Shown here: positions 35,221 to 42,857 of the stretch, piece after piece
Layout of the letters: each line of letters opens with the position of its first letter
Numbering within the stretch: position 1 is the first letter of the stretch
Source of the DNA: Hyphomicrobium_A sp963817485
Lineage (GTDB): Bacteria; Pseudomonadota; Alphaproteobacteria; Rhizobiales; Hyphomicrobiaceae
Length of the DNA stretch: 64,000 bases
Direction: 5' to 3'
Assembly (NCBI GenBank): GCA_963817485.1
Contig: CAWFOR010000005.1
Span: forward strand, 124,001-188,000
The notes under the pieces: model-generated
What the model saw: only the letters and a program-made list of their open reading frames with translations
What the model was told of the DNA's origin: nothing
The model's database searches: none
Translations under genes and position numbers: made by a program

Positions 35221-35295
35221 CGCATCCCCCGCGCCCTGCATGATGATTGCGAGATGAACACCAACGCCGCCCGCCGCGGCCACAAGGAGACGGCC

Positions 35296-35784
35296 ATGAA
35301 CAAGTCCCTGATCGCCATCGCTTCCGCGACGATCGCTCTCGCAACCTGCGCGACCTCGAGCGCCGAAGCCGGCTTCTTCCACCACCATGGCGGCGGCTTC
35401 CTCGGGCACGTGTTGCTTCACTCATTCCGCCACTGCCACCGCCCCCAGTACATCGTCCGCACCCCGGTGGAGCGGGTCTACGTCAGCCGGCCGGCCCGGC
35501 AGGTCGTCGTCACGCAAGACGAGGCGCCCGCGCAGCAGCAGCAGGCCACGGCCCACAACGAGAATTCCTCGATCGCGGTTGCCTCGGCCGATGTCGCCGA
35601 GAACGAAGCCACGGATTCGGTCGAGAAAATCATCGTAAAGACGGATAAGACTGCCAAAGCGACCGCCAAGCCGGCAAAAGTCGCCGAAGCCGACGTGGAA
35701 ACCGGGTCGACGACCCCCAAGCGGCTCGACTGCAAGCAGTTCTTCCCCGCCGTGGGCATGACGCTCTCGGTGCCTTGCGAGTAA
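35296..35784 (+). CDS. Secreted protein with NENSSI box, tandem paralogue 2
   Basis: This encodes 162 residues from the ATG at 35296 behind AAGGAG. The signal peptide (SLIAIASATIALATCATSSAEA) is followed by a His/Gly-rich segment (FFHHHGGGFLGH, possible metal binding). One NENSSIAVASAD box follows, then a charged linker and the C-terminal DCKQFFPAVGMTLSVPCE. It is homologous to the gene upstream at both ends, including DNA identity over the NENSSI codons, so this is a tandem duplication that has diverged in the middle. Confidence 0.75.
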   Translation: MNKSLIAIASATIALATCATSSAEAGFFHHHGGGFLGHVLLHSFRHCHRPQYIVRTPVERVYVSRPARQVVVTQDEAPAQQQQATAHNENSSIAVASADVAENEATDSVEKIIVKTDKTAKATAKPAKVAEADVETGSTTPKRLDCKQFFPAVGMTLSVPCE

Positions 35785-35841
35785 AGCCGGTCTGGGCGAA
35801 GAGAAAGCCTTGGTTGGCGCCTTTGCAGGTCCATGACACTG

Positions 35842-35873
35842 TCTCGATCCCGATCCATTTTCCGGGATCGAGA
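35842..35873 (+). terminator. Hairpin after paralogue 2
   Basis: A perfect 11-bp stem, TCTCGATCCCG / CGGGATCGAGA, with a 10-base loop lies 58 bases past the stop of paralogue 2 and 60 bases before the ABC permease start. It probably separates the two transcription units, although no clear T-run follows. Confidence 0.45.
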
Positions 35874-35932
35874 GGCACGCAACAGACCCCGTTCGACGTC
35901 CGCAATCATCTGTAGGGATCGAGGAACAAGCG

Positions 35933-37135
35933 ATGCAGGCACAGGCTGCGGATACCGGCGCCCTGTTGGCGGCCGAAAACGCTCAAGGCAAAGCCAAGAT
36001 CGTGCGGATGGCGGGGAAGCTCGCCTACCGCAATCTCTTCCACGACCGCTTGAGCCTCATCGTCACGCTCACCGGCATCGTCTTCTCCGTCGTGCTCGTT
36101 GCCGTGCAGTGCGGCCTCTATATCGGCTCCGAAACCATGATCGCGGCCATGCTGGACAATTCCAAGGGCGATCTCTGGGTCGTGCCGTTCGGAACGAAGA
36201 GCTTCGATGACCCCTCCTTCCTCATCGGCCACGAGAAATACGCGGCGCTGTCGACGCCCGGCATTGCGAAAGCCGAGGATCTTGTCGTCGGCTTTGCCGG
36301 ATGGCGCAAGCCAAAGGGCGGCACGACCGCGGTGCTGATCATCGGCTCCGACTACGAGCATGGCAGCCTGAAGCCCTGGAACATCAAGCAGGGCAGCATT
36401 GCGGAGCTCGCCGAGCCGTTCGCGGTCGCCGCCGACGACACCTATTTCGCCGACCTCGGCATCGACAAGCTGGGCGACACCGCCGAGATCAACAATACCC
36501 GCGTCCGCGTCGGCGCCGTCACGCACGGAATCCGCTCGTTCACCACGCTGCCCTATGTGTTCATGTCGCTGCAGCGCGCGCGCCAGCTTCTCGATGCCGC
36601 CAACACCCAGGCAAGCTACACGCTGGTTCGCCTCACCCCCGATGCCAATCTCGAGTCGGTGCGCGCCGATCTCAACGACCGACTCAAAGATCGCGAGATC
36701 CTGACCCAGCGCGAGTTCCGTAACCGCAGCGTCGACTACTGGCTGTTCCAGACGGGCGCCGGATCGGCACTCATCGCCGGCGCCGCGCTCGGCATGATCG
36801 TCGGCGTCGTCATCGTCGCGCAGACGCTCTATTCGAGCACCAAGGATCACTTGAACGAGTTCGCCACCCTGCGCGCGCTCGGCGCCTCCGCCGGCTACAT
36901 CCACAAGGTCATCCTGATCCAGGCGATCATGAGCGCCTTCCTCGGCTACGGCATCGGCATGATCCTTAGCTTGCTCGTCATCTGGGCGACCAAGGGCACG
37001 ACGCTCCTCATCATCATGACGCCGGGTCTCGCGTTGCTTCTCTTCGCGCTGACGCTCGGCATGTGCATCATCGCCGCGATAAGCGCGATCTTCAAAGTGA
37101 CGCGCATCGATCCCGCAGGAGTCTTCAGCCGATGA
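35933..37135 (+). CDS. DevC-like ABC transporter permease
   Basis: This 400-residue inner-membrane subunit is of the MacB/FtsX type. An N-terminal membrane segment (LSLIVTLTGIVFSVVLVAVQCGLYIG) is followed by a large periplasmic domain. Three C-terminal membrane segments follow (IAGAALGMIVGVVIVAQTLY, VILIQAIMSAFLGYGIGMIL, LALLLFALTLGMCIIAAISAI), with STKDHLNEFATLRALGAS between them. It matches the DevC permeases of DevBCA exporters. Its stop overlaps the start of the ATPase gene (ATGA). Confidence 0.85.
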   Translation: MQAQAADTGALLAAENAQGKAKIVRMAGKLAYRNLFHDRLSLIVTLTGIVFSVVLVAVQCGLYIGSETMIAAMLDNSKGDLWVVPFGTKSFDDPSFLIGHEKYAALSTPGIAKAEDLVVGFAGWRKPKGGTTAVLIIGSDYEHGSLKPWNIKQGSIAELAEPFAVAADDTYFADLGIDKLGDTAEINNTRVRVGAVTHGIRSFTTLPYVFMSLQRARQLLDAANTQASYTLVRLTPDANLESVRADLNDRLKDREILTQREFRNRSVDYWLFQTGAGSALIAGAALGMIVGVVIVAQTLYSSTKDHLNEFATLRALGASAGYIHKVILIQAIMSAFLGYGIGMILSLLVIWATKGTTLLIIMTPGLALLLFALTLGMCIIAAISAIFKVTRIDPAGVFSR

Positions 37136-37983
37136 AAGACCGAGAGCCAAACCGCAAGACGCTTCTCGAGGCGAAGAACATCGTCAAGGTGTTCGGCTCG
37201 GGAGCCTACGAGGTGCGGCCCTTGAAGGGCGTCAACCTCAAGCTCTACGCCGGAGAGCTGACCCTTCTCATGGGGCCCTCGGGCAGCGGCAAGACCACGC
37301 TTTTGTCGATCCTCGGCTGCATCCTGTCGCCGACCGAGGGCGAGCTCGTGGTCGCCGGCAACTCGACCGCCGGCCTCGACGCCGAAGGCCTCGCCAAGAT
37401 CCGGCGCCGGCACGTGGGCTTCGTGTTCCAGGGCTACAACCTGTTCCCGACGATGACGGCAAGCGAGAACGTGATGCTGGCGCTCGATGTGCGCGCAGCA
37501 CCCGTCGTCGACCCGCCCAAGCACGCGGTCGCAGCACTCACCGCCGTCGGCCTTGCGCACCGCGCCGAGGCGTTTCCCTCAAAGCTCAGCGGCGGCGAGA
37601 AGCAGCGTGTCGCAATCGCGCGCGCCCTCGCCGGCCGGCCGAGCGTCATCCTCGCGGACGAGCCGACGGCGGCGCTCGATGCCGAGAACGGACGCGCCGT
37701 GATGGCGCTGCTGCAGGAGGTCGCCAAAGATCCCAACCGTGCAGTCCTCGCGGTCACCCACGATCACCGCACGATGCCCTACGCCGATCGCATCATCCGC
37801 ATCGAGGATGGCGTCATCTCCAGCGAGTCGCGCCCGAAACAGGACGGCATGCCGGCCGCCGCGCACGACGAGCACCATCACGAGCCGCAAAGTGCACCTA
37901 CTCCACCCCAACCCCAAACCACCCAACCCGCCGGAAACGAAAAGCCGCTGCGGGGCCGCTATAGGATAAGGCGCAATGCTTAG
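37132..37983 (+). CDS. DevA-like ABC transporter ATP-binding protein
   Basis: This 283-residue ATPase of the LolD/MacB class has Walker A GPSGSGKTT, Q-loop VFQGYNLFPTMTA, signature KLSGGEKQRVAIARAL, Walker B VILADEPTAALD and switch H in AVTHDHR. The last about 45 residues are a histidine/proline/glutamine-rich tail (HDEHHHEPQSAPTPPQPQ), unusual for the family. The ATG overlaps the permease stop, and its own end overlaps the next gene by 8 bases. Confidence 0.92.
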   Translation: MKDREPNRKTLLEAKNIVKVFGSGAYEVRPLKGVNLKLYAGELTLLMGPSGSGKTTLLSILGCILSPTEGELVVAGNSTAGLDAEGLAKIRRRHVGFVFQGYNLFPTMTASENVMLALDVRAAPVVDPPKHAVAALTAVGLAHRAEAFPSKLSGGEKQRVAIARALAGRPSVILADEPTAALDAENGRAVMALLQEVAKDPNRAVLAVTHDHRTMPYADRIIRIEDGVISSESRPKQDGMPAAAHDEHHHEPQSAPTPPQPQTTQPAGNEKPLRGRYRIRRNA

Positions 37984-39016
37984 AACCATCGCAATCATCG
38001 TCGCCCTCGTTGCGGCGGCTCTCGGCGGCTACATGCTGAGCGAGGGGCTTTACGGAAGCAACAACTCGACGTCGACGACCACGACGACGGCCGCCGCCAA
38101 GAGCGAGCTGCCTTGGGTCGTGGCGGCACCGGGTCGCGTCGAGCCGGGCTCGGGCGAGTTCCGCCTCGGCGCGGGCATCCTCGGCCTCGTTGCCGACGTT
38201 CCCGTCAAGGTCAACGACAAAGTGGAGGACGGCGAGCTGATCGTGCGTCTCGACGACGAGGAGGCGCGCGCGCGTCTCGCCTCCGCCGAAGCGCAGGAGG
38301 GCTTGAGCCGCCGCGAGCGCGATGCCCAGCCCGCCACCTCGGGCCGCGAGGACGTGACCAAAGGCGAGGACGGCGTCTATTCGTCCGAGCGCGAGGTGAC
38401 GGGCGCCCGCTTCGAGCTCGACGCCGCGCTTGCCGGCAAACGGCATGGCGAGTTTACCGACCAGCAGCTTGCGGATGCCCGCAAACGGCTCGCCAAGGCG
38501 CAGGAGCGCGTCGAGCGCGAGCGTCTCGCCTACGCACAGGCTCAGGCAAAGTCCAATCTGCCGACGCCCAACCGCTTCGAGTCGGCGCTGACCGCTGCGC
38601 GTGCAAACGTCGCCCTAGCCGGCACGCTGCTCGACAAAACGCGCATCCGTGCGCCCCGCGCCGGAACGGTGTTTGAGGTCAATGCCAGGAAGGGCGAGAT
38701 CGTATCGCCGTCACCCGATCAAGTGCTGGCGGTCGTCGGCGACATGTCGGTCGTCAAGGTGAAGGCGGAGGTCGACGACGGCGACGTCGCCAAGATTAGA
38801 AAAGGCCAGAAGGCCTTCGTGCGCTCGATCAACTATCCGGGCAAGGACTTCGAAGGCACCGTCACGGATCTGGCGCCCTCGATGGCCACCCCGCGCATCC
38901 TTTCGCGCGGGCCGCGGCGCCCTTCCGATATCGAGGTGCTGGAGATGACGATCGAGCTCGACGGCAACGTGCCGCTGCTGCCCGGCATGCGCGTCGACGC
39001 CTTCGTGAAGCCGTAG
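37976..39016 (+). CDS. HlyD/DevB-like membrane-fusion protein
   Basis: This 346-residue periplasmic adaptor has a single N-terminal membrane anchor (TIAIIVALVAAALGGYML) and a Ser/Thr linker. It has a split biotinyl-lipoyl domain (APGRVEPGSGEFRLG and IRAPRAGTVFEVNARKGEIV), an alpha-helical hairpin between (about residues 100-205) and a beta-barrel near the end. With the permease and ATPase it forms a DevBCA/MacAB-like efflux system that would need an outer-membrane TolC partner, which is not in the window. Substrates of related systems are glycolipids, peptides or antibiotics. Confidence 0.9.
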   Translation: MLRTIAIIVALVAAALGGYMLSEGLYGSNNSTSTTTTTAAAKSELPWVVAAPGRVEPGSGEFRLGAGILGLVADVPVKVNDKVEDGELIVRLDDEEARARLASAEAQEGLSRRERDAQPATSGREDVTKGEDGVYSSEREVTGARFELDAALAGKRHGEFTDQQLADARKRLAKAQERVERERLAYAQAQAKSNLPTPNRFESALTAARANVALAGTLLDKTRIRAPRAGTVFEVNARKGEIVSPSPDQVLAVVGDMSVVKVKAEVDDGDVAKIRKGQKAFVRSINYPGKDFEGTVTDLAPSMATPRILSRGPRRPSDIEVLEMTIELDGNVPLLPGMRVDAFVKP

Positions 39017-39020
39017 CCGG

Positions 39021-39731
39021 CTAAGCTGCGGCGGCAGAAATCCCGAGACGTGCGAGCAACCGCTCGCACGTCTTTTTCGTCTCTTCCGGCCACGCCGCCG
39101 TCTTCGACGCCACGAGATTGGCCTCGGACTTGAGGATGACGCCGTCCTCGAGGATCTTGAGGCCGTTGGCCGCCAGCGTCGCGCCCGTCGTGGTGATGTC
39201 GACGATGATGTCGGCGGTGCCGGCCGCAGGCGTGCCTTCGGTCGCGCCGAGGCTTTCGACGATGCGATAATCGGCAAGACCGCGCGAGGAGAAGAAGCGC
39301 CGCGTGATATTTACGTACTTTGTGGCGACGCGGAAGGGACGCCCGTGCTCGCGGCGGAACGCCATCGCCGCCGCGGCGATGTCGGCAACCTCGTTGACGT
39401 CGATCCAGCATTTCGGCACGGCCACGACCACGTCGGCGCGCCCGAACCCCAACGGCTTCAGGAACGTCACTCGCTCGGCGGCGTTGGCGATGTTCTCGCG
39501 CACCAGGTCCTCGCCGGTGACGCCCAAGTGCGCGTGCCCGCGATTGAGCTCGGCGACGATCTCGGAGGCCGAGACGAACGCCACCTCGACGCCGGCGACA
39601 TCCTCGATCTCGCCGCGATAGCCGCGGTCGTGGCCGGTCTTGCGCAGCTTGAGGCCAGAGCGCGAGAGGAACTCGGCCGTCTGCTCCATCAGCCGCCCCT
39701 TGGAGGGTACGGCAAAAACGAGCGCGCTCAT
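39021..39731 (-). CDS. hisG: ATP phosphoribosyltransferase, short form
   Basis: This 236-residue catalytic subunit performs the first step of histidine biosynthesis, joining ATP and PRPP. Landmarks are FAVPSKGRLMEQT at the start, HLGVTGEDLVREN, PKCWIDV, and ADIIVDITTTGATLAANGL (PRPP-binding loop). The short form lacks the regulatory C-terminal domain and needs HisZ, whose gene overlaps its start by four bases (ATGA). Confidence 0.95.
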   Translation of the reverse strand: MSALVFAVPSKGRLMEQTAEFLSRSGLKLRKTGHDRGYRGEIEDVAGVEVAFVSASEIVAELNRGHAHLGVTGEDLVRENIANAAERVTFLKPLGFGRADVVVAVPKCWIDVNEVADIAAAAMAFRREHGRPFRVATKYVNITRRFFSSRGLADYRIVESLGATEGTPAAGTADIIVDITTTGATLAANGLKILEDGVILKSEANLVASKTAAWPEETKKTCERLLARLGISAAAA

Positions 39732-40903
39732 GCCTTGCCTCCAACCACGGCGAGGAGCCGCTCGGTGTGGATCGCACCGCCGACGGCCGGCACGTCGCGC
39801 GGCGCGCCGACCGCGCGCAACAGGCCGTCGTAGCGTCCGCCGCCCGCGACGGGGCTCGCGGCGCCGAGCGAGAGTGCCAGCACCTCGAACACGAAGCCGC
39901 TGTAGTAGGCGACGTTGCGCCCGAACTCGCCGGAGAACGGCACCTCCGACAGCTTCACGCCGCTCTCGTTCAGCAATGCGCTGCGGCGCTCGAACGCGTC
40001 GATGGCGGCCGCGAAACGTCCCTGCGGCTTGTCGATCAGCGCGCGCAGCCTGGCGGGGGCCTGATCGGCGTAGGCCTTCACCTCGAGGTAGTCTTCGATC
40101 AAGGCGGCGGTCGATTGCTGCAGCGGCTTTGCCTTGGCGTCCGCCGCGATCGCCAGCATGCCTTCGGTGATCTCTGGCACCGAGCGCACGCCGAACACCT
40201 CGATGCCGCCCTTGTCGAGCTCCGCCGCGACGAGGCTCTCGGCCTGGGCGGGATCGTCGGGGTTCAGCGCCTCGATGAGCGCGCGCGGCAAGCTCGCCGA
40301 AAGCCGCGCGGGATTCGTCGTCAGCCGGCGCAGCTCGGCGCGAAAGGCGTCCGGGCGCCAGAACTGATGGCGCAGCCGCCGACGCCAGCGCTCGGGCATC
40401 TCAGCCCCCTCGAGCAGCGCCGCAAAGAGCCCCAGGTCGCCCATGCGCAACTTCCAGGAGCGCAGGCCCGACTGCTGCAGCGCCAAGAGCACCAGCGTCA
40501 GGGTGCGCGCATCCGCGTCCTCGCGGTCGGTCGCGCCGAACGCTTCGATGCCGGCCTGGCGGAACTCGCGCGGGTGCGCGGCGTCCGCGCCCGCGGGCTG
40601 ATAGCGGAATGCCGGCCCGTTGTAGCAATAGTGCGCCGGCCGATCGGCCTGCGGGTGGCGCTCGAGATAGAGCCGGCAGGTCGGCACGGTGAGGTCGGGC
40701 CGCAGGCACAATTCCTGTCCGTCGAGATCGGAGAAGACATAGGTGCGGCCGCGCAGGGCTTCCCCCAGCACGTCGAGAAAGACACCAGCCGGCTGGATGA
40801 TGGGCGGGGCGACGGCCTCGTGCCCACCGGCAATGAACACCGAAAGCAGCGTGCGCGACTGGTCGGCGAGAGCCTCGAAATTGGCCGGCGGCGGGGGGGA
40901 CAT
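39728..40903 (-). CDS. hisZ: ATP phosphoribosyltransferase regulatory subunit HisZ
   Basis: This 391-residue paralogue of histidyl-tRNA synthetase assembles with short HisG and confers histidine feedback. The class II synthetase-like segments QELCLRPDLTVPTCRLYLERH and FRYQPAGADAAHPREFRQAGIEAFG are visible, with no anticodon-binding domain. The ATG at 40903 starts the conserved region; longer frames upstream are not homologous. The other his genes are not in this window. Confidence 0.93.
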   Translation of the reverse strand: MSPPPPANFEALADQSRTLLSVFIAGGHEAVAPPIIQPAGVFLDVLGEALRGRTYVFSDLDGQELCLRPDLTVPTCRLYLERHPQADRPAHYCYNGPAFRYQPAGADAAHPREFRQAGIEAFGATDREDADARTLTLVLLALQQSGLRSWKLRMGDLGLFAALLEGAEMPERWRRRLRHQFWRPDAFRAELRRLTTNPARLSASLPRALIEALNPDDPAQAESLVAAELDKGGIEVFGVRSVPEITEGMLAIAADAKAKPLQQSTAALIEDYLEVKAYADQAPARLRALIDKPQGRFAAAIDAFERRSALLNESGVKLSEVPFSGEFGRNVAYYSGFVFEVLALSLGAASPVAGGGRYDGLLRAVGAPRDVPAVGGAIHTERLLAVVGGKA

Positions 40904-41109
40904 GATCTCACTCGGGGTTAAGGCACGCCTTTTGGAGCAGCTAGGGCGGTCCTGCAAGACCGTTGCGGCGCTGCACCGCCAGAAAACGCCTCTGACATTT
41001 GACGCTCCCGCGACCGATGCCTTAGTCACGCTAAGAAAGTATGGTGCAAGGCGTTGCTCGCCCTTGCGGGCGTCATCGTTAATTGTGGCATTCCGTTGGG
41101 GGGCCGATC

Positions 41110-42135
41110 ATGAACCGCAACCTCGTCGCAGCGAGCCTGGGCGCAATGGTGCTGGCCCTGATCGCCGGCGGCGTGCTCGCTGCCAATCCGGCGACGCCGG
41201 CCGCACCGGGCGCAACCCCCGCTGCTCCGGCTCCCGCACCGGCACCGGTCGCGACCCCGGCAGCCACGCAGGTCCCGGCTCCCGTCGCTGCCCAGCCGCC
41301 CGTGCCTCCCGACGTGACGCCGGAAGTGTGGCCGATGCCGGTCGAGGACTTCCTCGCCGGCAACTACCTGGAGCGCGCCGACGTCGTGCTGACGCGGCGC
41401 AACTGGGACTTCTCCTCCTGGGCGATCCGCTGGGCGACCAAGTCGCCGTTCTCGCACGCCGCCATGGTGTTCACCGGGCCGCAGTTCGAATCCGGCTACA
41501 GCAACACCTTTGTCATCGAATCCGGCACCAAGGGTGTCGATCTCACTAACCTGCGCGACTACATCGCGGACAAGAGCGCGTTCCTCGGCATCAAGCGCTT
41601 CAAGCGCGACTGGTTCGACGAGACCAAGCAGGCGCGCGTGCGCGGGCTGCTGCTCGACAAGATCAAGTCCAGCTACAATTACTGGGCCATCGTGCACATC
41701 ATGCGCAATCTGTGGTTCGGGGTTCAGGAGACCGTGCAGGCCGAGAAGGGCGGCCGGCGCCACCATCGCAGCGAGGGCGAGGGGACGCCGCCCAACGAGT
41801 TCATCTGCTCCGGCCTCGTGCAGATCGGTTTCGTCGAAGCCGTGCTCGAATACATCAAGGCGGGGCAGCTTCCGCCCTCCACCATCAACGACGTCGTGTT
41901 CGAGCCCGAGGCGGCGACAAGGCTTCCGGACAAGGCCGACTGGGCCTATCTCGATCCCGAATCCTCCAAGACGACGGCGGTCTTGTTCCGCAAGCAGAAC
42001 TATGAAGCGCTGCAGTGGGTGACGCCGGAGGATCTCGCCTTGAGCGACAAGCTCGAGTGGCTGTACTTCATCAAGGATGGGCTTGTTTACAAAGTCTCGA
42101 CCTACGACGAGGTGAAGAAGCTGTCGGCCGATTGA
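41110..42135 (+). CDS. Secreted YiiX-like (permuted papain fold) cysteine hydrolase
   Basis: This encodes 341 residues from the ATG at 41110. A signal peptide (LGAMVLALIAGGVLAANP) is followed by an Ala/Pro-rich linker of about 45 residues. A YiiX/YebB-type (peptidase C92-like, NlpC/P60-related) domain follows. KSPFSHAAMVF supplies the catalytic-type His, VIESGTKGVDL a further strand, and EFICSGLVQIGF the cysteine. In this circularly permuted family the His precedes the Cys, as here. Members act on lipids, peptides or amide bonds in the envelope. The exact substrate is unknown. Confidence 0.75.
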   Translation: MNRNLVAASLGAMVLALIAGGVLAANPATPAAPGATPAAPAPAPAPVATPAATQVPAPVAAQPPVPPDVTPEVWPMPVEDFLAGNYLERADVVLTRRNWDFSSWAIRWATKSPFSHAAMVFTGPQFESGYSNTFVIESGTKGVDLTNLRDYIADKSAFLGIKRFKRDWFDETKQARVRGLLLDKIKSSYNYWAIVHIMRNLWFGVQETVQAEKGGRRHHRSEGEGTPPNEFICSGLVQIGFVEAVLEYIKAGQLPPSTINDVVFEPEAATRLPDKADWAYLDPESSKTTAVLFRKQNYEALQWVTPEDLALSDKLEWLYFIKDGLVYKVSTYDEVKKLSAD

Positions 42136-42157
42136 AGGCTCAGCCGTAGGCTCGGTC

Positions 42158-42181
42158 CCCTGCGCTCTTAGGGGCGCAGGG
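42158..42181. terminator. Bidirectional hairpin between convergent genes
   Basis: CCCTGCGC and GCGCAGGG form an 8-bp stem around an 8-base loop, centred between the stop at 42135 (plus) and the stop at 42188 (minus). It could serve both genes, but there is no T-run. Confidence 0.45.
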
Positions 42182-42187
42182 ACGGGC

Positions 42188-42733
42188 TCAGGGATGGATG
42201 TCGAGCGGCTCGGGGCTTTTTTCAGGCGGAGCCGGAGGCGCGGCTTCCGACGTCTCCTCCTGCGGCGGCTTCGGGATCACCGGCGGCGGCGGCAGATCGA
42301 AATTGCGCTGCACTACCTGGCCCGGCCTACCTGAGCATCCCGCGAGGCAGACGACGTCGTCGCCCTCGTAGGCGGCAAACCGATTCTTCGCGCCCTTGCC
42401 GGCCGGACCGGCGGCGCTCGGCTGGTACTCCGCCGTGCGCGTGCTCACGGGCCGCGGCAGAAGCTGCACGATCCTCGGCTTGCCGCTGCAGCCGGCCACG
42501 CACAAAACGACGAACTGGTCCGGGTGCGCCTCGATGAACGGCTTCACGCGCGGGTTGGACCGCCGCATGCCCCCGCCGTAGTTGTCGAGGTTGGCGGCAT
42601 CCTGGCCGTCGATGACGACGGCGTCATCGGCCAGCACGGCCGAGATGTGCCACAGGCAAACGCCGGCGGCAGCCACCATGGCGCCGGCCAGCACAGACCT
42701 CGAGATCCACTTGCGCGGAGTACGCACTACCAA
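42188..42733 (-). CDS. Secreted protein with two AGCSG(K/R)P motifs
   Basis: This 181-residue protein has an N-terminal hydrophobic signal or anchor (SVLAGAMVAAAGVCLWHISAVLADD). Two copies of a short motif follow, FVVLCVAGCSGKPRIVQ at about 80-96 and VVCLAGCSGRPGQVVQR at about 128-144, separated by a Pro/Ala linker. A Pro/Glu-rich tail closes the protein. Each motif holds two cysteines in a C-x3-C arrangement. The frame opens at a TTG (42733); a GTG two codons later is about as likely as the start. No family recognised. The motif duplication is its most notable property. Confidence 0.6.
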   Translation of the reverse strand: MVVRTPRKWISRSVLAGAMVAAAGVCLWHISAVLADDAVVIDGQDAANLDNYGGGMRRSNPRVKPFIEAHPDQFVVLCVAGCSGKPRIVQLLPRPVSTRTAEYQPSAAGPAGKGAKNRFAAYEGDDVVCLAGCSGRPGQVVQRNFDLPPPPVIPKPPQEETSEAAPPAPPEKSPEPLDIHP

Positions 42734-42857
42734 CCGCCGCGATGCCCCGTTGCCGGGGCTCGTCCCTTACTGAACGGCGGAAGTGTCGCAAGAGGGAGTA
42801 AACGAACCCCTTCCCTTCGCGGACAGGCGTTGACGCCTCGGCAAGGGGCTGCCGGCG

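Noticed and set aside
34122..35296. EcfG general-stress promoter (GGAAC-N16/17-CGTT) before the tandem secreted genes
   Set aside because: GGAAC is present but no CGTT stands at the required spacing in either copy.
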